A DNA stretch of 5,085 nt, taken from the NCBI GenBank assembly GCA_028704125.1, contig JAQVLM010000275.1, positions 1 through 5,085 on the forward strand, written 5' to 3'. Shown here in pieces: positions 1-5,085 of the stretch. Position numbers and translations under genes: made by a program. The notes beneath the pieces are model-generated. The model did not search any database. It saw only the letters and a program-made list of their open reading frames with translations, and had not been told where the DNA came from. Numbering within the stretch: the first letter of the stretch is position 1; the number at the start of each line of letters is the position of its first letter. This DNA is from Opitutales bacterium. GTDB lineage: Bacteria > Verrucomicrobiota > Verrucomicrobiia > Opitutales > JAFGAQ01.

Positions 1-1560
1 CTTGTGGAGCGGGAGTTGTCGAATCTCAAGACCGAGATATCCGCCAATGAGCGGGCATGCAAGGCGGCGGACGAACGGCGTCTGAACGACTCCCGTATGC
101 TTGCGGCACTCGACAAGGAGAAGGAACAGGCACTGGAGTCATTGGTCGCGTCGCGCTCGGAATTGGAGCGTGCAGAGTCGCGGATCACCGAGCTTCGCGA
201 GCAGATTGTGGCGGCAGAGACGGATCTGGCTGAGATGCGTCTGCGCAGGGAAGAGTTTTTTCATTTGTTTTCTGACCAAAGGGTTCGGCTCTCAGAAGAA
301 AAACAGGGTTTGCATGCCTTGGAACAAACCATTCAGGAGAACGCCAGGCGGCTTCGGGAAATGGAACAGCGTCGTTCGTCCTATGCGACCGAGCAGCAAG
401 AGGCGAGGGAATCGATCGCGATTCTGTCCCGCGAAAACGTTGCGGATCAGGAAGAATCCGATCGTTTGAGTGGGCAGGAGACAACTTTGCAGGAGTCGCT
501 CGATGCCTCCGATGGTGCGTTCCGGGAGATTGAGGCGCGGATTGCCGCTATTGAGGACGAAGGCAGGCGCCTGATCGACAACGAAAGAGAAGCCACCGCT
601 CGTTTGCAGGAAATGCAATTGGCGCTATCCCAGAAGGATATTTACGCCAAGTCCATCCATGAGAAAATGATGGAGGAATACCAGGTGGACATTGGCGGAT
701 GTGATTGGCGGATAGAGATTTGGAATGCCGGACAGCGGATCCTCTCGAACGTGGATATTGAAGAGATCGATGAGGAGACCGATCTGGATGAATTGGCGCT
801 TCGCGATGCTAAGGTCCGCGAACCGGATGAGGAGGATCTGGCCGGAGTCGGGAATCCGGATTGGAGGGAGATTCAGGACGAGATCCAGACCCTCCGGGCA
901 CGCCTTGCATCGATGGGGCCGGTCAATCTCGTGGCAATTGACGAGTATGGTGACTTGAGGCAGCGATACGACTTCCTCAAGCAGCAGAGTGATGATCTGT
1001 GGCAGTCGAAGAATACACTGGTCCGCGCGATTGATGAAATCAACCAGACATCAGAAGCATTGTTCAAGGATACCTTTACAAAGGTATGCGCCAATTTCAA
1101 AGAAACCTATCATCGTTTGACCGGTGGCGGAGAAGCCGATTTGCAGCTTGTCGAGGGCGAGGATATTCTCGATTGCGGAATTGAGATCATTGCACGTCCA
1201 CCTGGAACCCGGCTCAGGAGTATGTCGCTGCTCAGTGGCGGGCAGAAGACCATGACTGCGGTTGCCTTGTTGTTTGCCATCTACATGGTGAAGCCGAGTC
1301 CGTTTTGTGTGTTGGATGAATTGGATGCTCCGCTTGACGACGCAAATATTGGCCGGTTCATCGACATGCTCAAGGATTTCACCCGTTTTAGCCAGTTTCT
1401 GATCATCAGTCACAACAAGCGGACCATGGCAGCAGCGGATTCGCTTTTTGGGGTTACGATGGAAGAGAAGGGGGTATCCAGAATCCTGTCCATGCGGTTC
1501 AGCTCGGATGAGGATCTGGTGGCCAGTATGTTGGAGCCGGGCGCATCAACGGATGCCTGA
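1..1560 (+). CDS. smc: Chromosome segregation protein SMC, C-terminal part (5' end outside window)
   Basis: SMC is the ATPase of the bacterial condensin-like complex (with ScpA/ScpB) that extrudes and organises chromosomal DNA. About 519 codons are present and the frame is open to the left edge, so the GTG at 4 is an internal valine codon; the N-terminal head with Walker A and the hinge lie upstream. Numbering from that GTG, residues 1 to about 225 are charged heptad-like coiled coil, the returning arm. Residues 249-279 are strikingly acidic. A neck motif MGPVNLVAIDEY follows near residues 303-314. The C-terminal head carries the ABC signature LSGGQ (410-414), Walker B FCVLDE (434-439, catalytic E439), the D-loop with LDAPLDD just after it, and the H-loop histidine H470 in IISHNK. 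All ATPase motifs expected in this half are intact, so this is a functional gene cut by the window, not a pseudogene. The family assignment is very secure; RecN or SbcC are excluded by the neck and signature sequences. Confidence 0.97.
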   Translation, partial: LVERELSNLKTEISANERACKAADERRLNDSRMLAALDKEKEQALESLVASRSELERAESRITELREQIVAAETDLAEMRLRREEFFHLFSDQRVRLSEEKQGLHALEQTIQENARRLREMEQRRSSYATEQQEARESIAILSRENVADQEESDRLSGQETTLQESLDASDGAFREIEARIAAIEDEGRRLIDNEREATARLQEMQLALSQKDIYAKSIHEKMMEEYQVDIGGCDWRIEIWNAGQRILSNVDIEEIDEETDLDELALRDAKVREPDEEDLAGVGNPDWREIQDEIQTLRARLASMGPVNLVAIDEYGDLRQRYDFLKQQSDDLWQSKNTLVRAIDEINQTSEALFKDTFTKVCANFKETYHRLTGGGEADLQLVEGEDILDCGIEIIARPPGTRLRSMSLLSGGQKTMTAVALLFAIYMVKPSPFCVLDELDAPLDDANIGRFIDMLKDFTRFSQFLIISHNKRTMAAADSLFGVTMEEKGVSRILSMRFSSDEDLVASMLEPGASTDA

Positions 1561-1631
1561 ATTAATGGTGATCGGATCGGGCTCATTTCCGGATTGCCTG
1601 GATTCCGGTTGTGAGTGAAAAATGCAGGAAT

Positions 1632-2399
1632 ATGGAAGACCATGCATCGCTATTGAAAATTGCAATTGAGGCTGCTGAAACAGCTGCTGTTCCGTTGAAG
1701 GAAGTTGTTTCAGGCTATCGCAGTGTGCACATGGAGGACAGTCATGATGTGAAACTGCAGGCCGATTTGGAATCCGAGAAGCGCATTCGCAGCTTTTTGA
1801 GGGAGCATGCTCCATATCCCATTATTGGCGAAGAGGAAGGGGGGGATCCCGATTTGCTGGACCGCAAAGATCCCTACTGGGTGGTGGATCCGTTGGATGG
1901 GACTTTCAATTATCAGCGTTCCATTCCCCACTGTTGTGTTAGCATCGCATTGATGCAGGGCCGTCAGTCTCTGGTTGGGGCAGTGTTGGATTTCAATCGC
2001 AATGAGTTGTTCACCGGTGGTGAGGGTTTGCCGTTCTGTATCAACGGTCAACCGCACGCTCCCCGTTGGGCTGATAGCATAGGCAAAGCCTGTCTCTGCA
2101 CCGGATTTCCCCATGAAATGGACCGGAGCGACGATTCGGTTAAGGCATTCTTTCATCAGCTCTTTCAATACAAGAAAGTCAGGATGATTGGTACGGCCGC
2201 TTTATCGGTGTCCTATGTTGCTGCCGGTTATTTTGATGCCTACTATGAAACGGGTGTGCGGCTTTGGGACATCGCGGCGGGACTGGCTTTCGCCAATTCG
2301 ACGGGCGCATTCATTGAGTTGAAGGACTGGCCTGGGAACACACTCACGTTTGATTTCTGGATGGCGGGAAAATCGGAATTTGCGCTTCCCCGGGTCTGA
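1632..2399 (+). CDS. Inositol monophosphatase family protein
   Basis: This is a soluble Mg2+-dependent phosphatase of the inositol monophosphatase (SuhB/IMPase) family, which hydrolyses inositol 1-phosphate or related sugar or nucleotide phosphomonoesters. It has 255 residues from the ATG at 1632, normal for the family. Metal ligands are visible: IGEEEGG with E67, WVVDPLDGTFNY with D86 and D89, and LWDIAAG with D213. The GTAALS and DAYYE stretch before the last motif is also typical of true IMPases rather than CysQ or fructose-bisphosphatase relatives. Start choice: an in-frame GTG at 1611 would add seven residues. I prefer 1632 because MEDHASLLKIAIEAAE matches the usual family N-terminus. 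Neither start has a well-spaced ribosome site (AGGA at 1626-1629 is only two bases from the ATG). It lies about 70 bases after smc on the same strand with no obvious terminator between, so co-transcription is possible. The exact substrate cannot be told from sequence; histidinol phosphate is an alternative. Confidence 0.93.
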   Translation: MEDHASLLKIAIEAAETAAVPLKEVVSGYRSVHMEDSHDVKLQADLESEKRIRSFLREHAPYPIIGEEEGGDPDLLDRKDPYWVVDPLDGTFNYQRSIPHCCVSIALMQGRQSLVGAVLDFNRNELFTGGEGLPFCINGQPHAPRWADSIGKACLCTGFPHEMDRSDDSVKAFFHQLFQYKKVRMIGTAALSVSYVAAGYFDAYYETGVRLWDIAAGLAFANSTGAFIELKDWPGNTLTFDFWMAGKSEFALPRV

Positions 2400-2450
2400 G
2401 GTGGAGGTCCGTTGTCTCAGGGTTCGAGTCCGCAGTATTGCATGGTTTGG

Positions 2451-2503
2451 GGTTGTTCGGAAGAACAGTCTTAGGATCCGGGGTCTGGTAACTGTTTTAT
2501 TAT
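2451..2503 (+). terminator. Possible terminator in the convergent gap after the phosphatase gene
   Basis: Two mutually exclusive foldings share the same bases. The first is an 8-pair stem, 2451-2458 with 2463-2470, closed by a GGAA (GNRA-type) tetraloop and containing two G-U pairs on the + strand. The second pairs AACAGT (2464-2469) with ACTGTT (2491-2496) around a 21-base loop and is followed directly by a T-rich tail (TTTTATTAT, 2495-2503). The second has the arrangement of an intrinsic terminator for rightward transcription, but its stem is short and the loop long. The gap sits between two converging genes, where terminators are expected. The rest of 2400-2546 shows nothing else that I recognise. 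Confidence 0.35.
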
Positions 2504-2546
2504 GCGATGGATTGGATTGTTCACCGCACAACTGGTCTGTCCGTAA

Positions 2547-4364
2547 TCATCCCTGAAGCAGGGCTTTGATGCGGGCGATTTGGCAGTTTCTGGCGAGTTT
2601 GAGCAACAGGTGAATGCCGGGGTGTTGGGGGAAGCTTGATGCGAGGTTTACCAGGTAGTCGGCCAGTGTGGCGACGTCGCCTTCCTCGGCGTATGAAAGG
2701 ATCAGGTGCTGGACGTCCGGTGGAAGCGATCCAAGAGCTGAATCAGTCGAGGGGGTTGTGTCAGTGGTCTCAGGTTTGCGGAAGAGGGGATCCAAAGACG
2801 GTTTGAGTGGAACTGGGGTTTGCTGAATGGTGGATTTGCCGGATTCGATCCGTGAAAGGTCAAGGATGTTGTTGATAAGCTTTAGCAGGTGATTACCGCA
2901 TTGGTGGATGACTTCGATTTGGCTCTTGAGTTCAGATGGCACGGAGGGGTTTCGGCGGATGATTTGGGTGAAACCCAGTATGCCGTTGAGAGGGGTGCGC
3001 AGTTCGTGACTCACCGATGCGAGGAACACGCTTTTGGCCCTGTTGGCTGCTTCGGCTTTTTCTTTTTGCACCCGGAGGGCATTGGATGTGATCCGAAGCG
3101 ATTGGGTGCGTTCGTCCACGAGTCTTTCGAGGTTGTCCCGATGTTTTTTCAGCTCATCGGATTGGGCCTCGAGCAGTCGTGTTTTGTTGGCGAGTTCCCG
3201 TCGATTCTCGATGGATTGGACCGTCTGTTTATATCCCACCAAGACGAGAAAGGCCATCATACCGAGGTAGAATGTGCGGCTTGAAATGTCGGAAATGCCA
3301 AAGAGCATGAGGACGACAAAACTGAGATCCAGACAGGCCGTGGCCAAGAGAAGGGAGAATGCCCATCGGATGTAGGACTGGGCGGGCTTTTGTTTGCTTT
3401 TCAGGAATTTCCACAACAAAGGAGCCACCAATGCCAGTGTGACAAGCATCATGATCCAGAAAAAGAGCACTAACACCGAAGATACAACCTGTGGGCATAA
3501 CAGAAGAATGCCAGCGATCCACTGGTGCACGACGGAGAGATGATGGACTCTGTTGGGGCGCTCCAATCCGAGCAGATTTTCGATGTATGCCAGGAATGCG
3601 ACGGGCAGCAGATACATCGATCCATTGGTCAGATACCAGATGAGCCAGGGTGCCGGATTGCGGGTTCCCAGCACTTCGGAATCGAGCATATTGATCCCGG
3701 TCAATATCGCGATGGTTCCGATTTGAACGAAAGTGCGCCGGTTCTCTTGATCGTATACCGCGATGACCAAGAGGCAGTACAATCCGGAGCAGATCATGAG
3801 CATCCGGATGATGGCTATCGGCAACTCCTGTTGGAAAGCCCGAACATTCCATTGGTTAACCGAACCGAAAAATGGGAACTCGGAAAATCCGCTCGCTTCA
3901 AAGGGTCCGGATTTAAACTCGAAGAGAATCGGTTTTCCACCGGAGTTGTCCGGAAGCGGAATACAGTGTGAACTTGATGACAAATACTGTCGGGCAAACC
4001 ACGATTGGTTGCCCCCGTATTCATAGATGGGGGATTCATTCACGTAGACTTTGAATGGTCCGTGAGTTGAGTTTGAAAGAAGGATGATGGCTGCGTCATG
4101 CGGGAGTTGGTCAGGTAAGGTGTTTTTGAATAACAGGAATTGGCTTGTCCCGGATAGCTGCAGTTTAGGTTGGGTGAGGGTCTCCCACTCAGGATCGCAG
4201 AGAGCGCTTTCGCACCGGAAGGACCATGATGAATCCGTAAGCTTCAACCCGTATGGCCCTTCCGCATCACCCGCATGGGTCCAGAATCTCCCCCTGATTC
4301 CAGTAACAACACAGATCAGCAGCAAGATGCTGATGACGGTCCAGATGTGTTGCTTGGATTGCAC
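2547..4364 (-). CDS. 7TM-type membrane sensor histidine kinase-like protein lacking the ATPase domain
   Basis: The 605-residue protein starts at a GTG (4364-4362) without a clear Shine-Dalgarno site; the hydrophobic anchor follows directly, which supports this frame. Domains in order: membrane anchor or uncleaved signal, about 8-23; extracytoplasmic domain 24-180 with a probable beta-sandwich (segments such as FKVYVNESPIYEYGG); about seven membrane segments between 181 and 380 (near 181-203, 211-227, 240-262, 281-297, 298-320, 332-355, 364-380); coiled coil 384-442; HisKA dimerisation domain 443-510 with H-box ASVSHELRTPLNG, phospho-acceptor H453 and second helix ending NILDLSRIESGK. The layout resembles 7TMR-DISM receptors. 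In canonical kinases a HATPase_c domain with N, G1 and G2 boxes follows. Here none is present: a Thr/Pro/Ser-rich linker (511-546) leads to a 59-residue helical tail (547-605) that looks like the tail after the receiver in hybrid kinases. It may be a phospho-acceptor or scaffold acted on in trans, or a decayed hybrid kinase. No regulator gene is adjacent. The sensor and HisKA assignment is firm; the function is open. Confidence 0.9.
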   Translation of the reverse strand: MQSKQHIWTVISILLLICVVTGIRGRFWTHAGDAEGPYGLKLTDSSWSFRCESALCDPEWETLTQPKLQLSGTSQFLLFKNTLPDQLPHDAAIILLSNSTHGPFKVYVNESPIYEYGGNQSWFARQYLSSSSHCIPLPDNSGGKPILFEFKSGPFEASGFSEFPFFGSVNQWNVRAFQQELPIAIIRMLMICSGLYCLLVIAVYDQENRRTFVQIGTIAILTGINMLDSEVLGTRNPAPWLIWYLTNGSMYLLPVAFLAYIENLLGLERPNRVHHLSVVHQWIAGILLLCPQVVSSVLVLFFWIMMLVTLALVAPLLWKFLKSKQKPAQSYIRWAFSLLLATACLDLSFVVLMLFGISDISSRTFYLGMMAFLVLVGYKQTVQSIENRRELANKTRLLEAQSDELKKHRDNLERLVDERTQSLRITSNALRVQKEKAEAANRAKSVFLASVSHELRTPLNGILGFTQIIRRNPSVPSELKSQIEVIHQCGNHLLKLINNILDLSRIESGKSTIQQTPVPLKPSLDPLFRKPETTDTTPSTDSALGSLPPDVQHLILSYAEEGDVATLADYLVNLASSFPQHPGIHLLLKLARNCQIARIKALLQG

Positions 4365-4501
4365 GGCTGAATAACAGAAATGAATCCATGGTGCTGCATT
4401 TCCTGTGCCACCGGCACGGAGACGTGGGCGGATTGGGACGGATTCCTTTATCCATCGGGGGCCTGTCGTGTTTTTGGGATGCTTGACCTGATCTGCAATG
4501 A

Positions 4502-4661
4502 TACGAAGGATCGTGGATTGATCGTCCCGACAGAAAACCGGGACGAGACTTCGTGGGCATGGCTAACCCTGCACCCGCGGTGGTTCCCTTGGTGCATGGG
4601 TTGGGAACAGTCCTGTTTCCCCGCTAGGCTGTCGGAAGCCGGACCTGTTCCGGTCTTCCGA
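4502..4661. ncRNA. Candidate structured RNA or leader: four consecutive hairpins
   Basis: Four stems follow one another. (1) A two-tier element: outer ACGAAG (4503-4508) with CTTCGT (4549-4554), inner TCGTCCCG (4522-4529) with CGGGACGA (4539-4546), loop of 9. (2) AACCCTGCACC (4565-4575) with 4591-4602, 11 pairs and one bulged T (4597), loop of 15. (3) GGGAACA (4603-4609) with TGTTTCCC (4614-4621), 7 pairs and one bulge; it abuts stem 2 and could stack on it. (4) TCGGAAGCCGG (4632-4642) with 4650-4661, 11 pairs and one bulge. The density is well above what I see elsewhere in the window. The strand is not determined: leftward it would be a long leader of the sensor gene or the 3' UTR of the aminotransferase gene; rightward it would be a free RNA. 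I recognise no known riboswitch core. Covariation has not been tested, so confidence that it is a functional RNA is low. Confidence 0.3.
4632..4661 (-). terminator. Strong hairpin just after the aminotransferase gene
   Basis: The stem TCGGAAG-CCGG / CCGG-T-CTTCCGA has eleven pairs, a single bulged base and a 7-base loop. It begins about 26 bases beyond the aminotransferase stop codon (4690-4688) in the direction of transcription. There is no U-run after it on either strand, so it is not a textbook intrinsic terminator; it could be a 3'-end stabiliser or part of the larger structured region. A further TTCCGA-A-TCGGAA palindrome (4656-4668) overlaps its outer arm and offers an alternative pairing. 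Confidence 0.35.
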
Positions 4662-4687
4662 ATCGGAACAAAAGCGAGGGCTGCGCT

Positions 4688-5085
4688 TTAAACCGCAGCG
4701 GATTTGCGGGTATCCAGAAAATGCTCAATCCGGTTGCAGGCCTCAATCAAGGTGTCGTAGGCCGTTGAAAAACTCACCCTGACGAATCCTTCACCAGCGG
4801 GTCCGAAGGCGTTGCCCGGAACGAGCGCAACGTTCTCACTCTCGAGCAGGGAGGTGGCAAATGCTTTTGAATCCAGCCCAGTACTCTTGATACAGGGGAA
4901 TACGTAGAAACTGCCGCCTGGCGAGTGGCATTTCAGCCCCATTCCATTGAAGCGTTCCACCAGAAAATCGCGCCGGCGATGATACTGGGCTTTCATTCTG
5001 GCCACGCTGTCATCTCCATTCCGGAGGGCTTCGATGGCAGCTTCCTGGCTCAGGATGGGAGCGCACAGCATGCTGTATTGGTGGA
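4688..5085 (-). CDS. PLP-dependent class I/II aminotransferase, C-terminal part (5' end outside window)
   Basis: This is a fold-type I pyridoxal-phosphate aminotransferase, the aspartate/aromatic transaminase group that moves an amino group between an amino acid and a 2-oxo acid in the cytoplasm. The frame is open to the right edge (HQYSMLCAP precedes the first in-window ATG at 5071), so that ATG is internal. About 132 of an expected 380-400 residues are visible. Recognisable family features, numbered from that ATG, are: MLCAPILSQEAAIEAL at the start of the C-terminal small domain, SPGGSFYVFP (50-59), VALVPGNAFGPAGEGFVRVS (81-100) and R98, which matches the conserved arginine that binds the substrate alpha-carboxylate (Arg386 of aspartate aminotransferase). 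The PLP-binding lysine lies upstream, outside the window. The sequence resembles the PatA/AspC-like Ibeta or Igamma group of broad-specificity enzymes, but the substrate cannot be assigned from this fragment. A stable hairpin lies just beyond the TAA stop. Confidence 0.94.
   Translation of the reverse strand, partial: HQYSMLCAPILSQEAAIEALRNGDDSVARMKAQYHRRRDFLVERFNGMGLKCHSPGGSFYVFPCIKSTGLDSKAFATSLLESENVALVPGNAFGPAGEGFVRVSFSTAYDTLIEACNRIEHFLDTRKSAAV

Larger units (their letters stand above)
4365..4687. other. 323-base intergenic region rich in inverted repeats, no credible gene
   Basis: This gap lies between the 3' end of the aminotransferase gene and the GTG start of the sensor gene, both leftward. 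Open frames across it (for example a + strand frame over 4380-4691) give Trp/Cys-rich peptides with no recognisable family and no ribosome site, so I do not call a gene. The right half (4502-4661) is packed with hairpins, described separately. The left half has a small stem GTGCC-ACC-GGCAC (4405-4417) about 40 bases upstream of the sensor start. Leftward transcription of the sensor gene must enter from here or from the aminotransferase. I see no convincing -35/-10 pair; a TATCAT-like hexamer on the minus strand near 4497-4502 lacks a good -35 partner. Confidence 0.6.

Noticed and set aside
1589..1608. CCGGA / TCCGG inverted repeat between smc and the phosphatase gene
   Set aside because: A five-pair stem with no T-tract is too weak to call a terminator or an operator.
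1710..2168. A 152-codon minus-strand frame opposite the phosphatase gene
   Set aside because: It lies antisense within a well-supported IMPase gene whose catalytic motifs are all in the + frame.
2420..2433. GGGTTCGAGTCCGC resembles the T-arm of a tRNA
   Set aside because: Only two of the five T-stem pairs form, and there is no acceptor stem, anticodon arm or D-arm around it, so it is a chance match and not a tRNA or a clear attachment site.
3229..3852. A 207-codon minus-strand frame inside the sensor gene
   Set aside because: It is an out-of-frame shadow of the membrane domain; its Arg/His/Pro-rich sequence has no domain.
4482..4511. TTGACC on the + strand as a possible -35 box
   Set aside because: The hexamer at 17 bases spacing (AAGGAT) matches TATAAT at only three positions, and no rightward gene follows.
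4267..4560. A 97-codon minus-strand frame overlapping the start of the sensor gene, with an ATG at 4390 preceded by AGGA
   Set aside because: In this frame the product is not membrane-like and ends soon after. The sensor frame, with its hydrophobic anchor, is the real one.
4380..4691. A 103-codon + strand open frame across the intergenic region
   Set aside because: The peptide is rich in Trp and Cys with no recognisable family and no ribosome site, and it overlaps the strong hairpins; it looks like chance.
1..5085. CRISPR arrays, insertion sequences, transposases or toxin-antitoxin genes
   Set aside because: No regularly spaced repeats, transposase motifs or small paired genes were seen on either strand.

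Overview
The window is bacterial chromosomal DNA of middling GC content (slightly above 50% by eye), densely coding, with two rightward and two leftward genes. The SMC head sequence, the class I/II aminotransferase and a multi-pass sensor kinase of the 7TM extracellular-sensor type fit a Gram-negative bacterium. By impression the SMC C-terminus looks closest to PVC-group bacteria, possibly Verrucomicrobiota. That is an inference from memory and not a search result.

Layout. Positions 1-1560 (+) hold the C-terminal part of the chromosome-segregation ATPase SMC, whose 5' end lies outside the window. A gap of about 70 bases leads to an inositol-monophosphatase-family phosphatase (1632 or 1611 to 2399, +), possibly co-transcribed with smc. 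A 147-base convergent intergenic gap (2400-2546) contains inverted repeats and a T-rich stretch that could end transcription. Positions 4364-2547 (-) encode a 605-residue membrane sensor protein of histidine-kinase type. Positions 4365-4687 are non-coding and unusually rich in inverted repeats. Positions 5085-4688 (-) hold the C-terminal third of a PLP-dependent aminotransferase that runs off the right edge.

The most unusual item is the sensor protein. It has an N-terminal membrane anchor, an extracytoplasmic domain, about seven membrane segments, a coiled coil and a complete HisKA phospho-acceptor helix pair with H453. It then goes straight through a short Thr/Pro/Ser linker into a C-terminal helical tail that resembles the tail normally found after the receiver domain of hybrid kinases. 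The HATPase catalytic domain, and any receiver, are absent although the frame is open throughout. No separate ATPase or response regulator gene is in the window. The second item is the 4502-4661 stretch, where four consecutive hairpins, one of them two-tiered, suggest a structured RNA or leader.

The four genes do not form an obvious pathway. SMC and the phosphatase are housekeeping functions, the aminotransferase is amino-acid metabolism, and the sensor protein appears to be an orphan.
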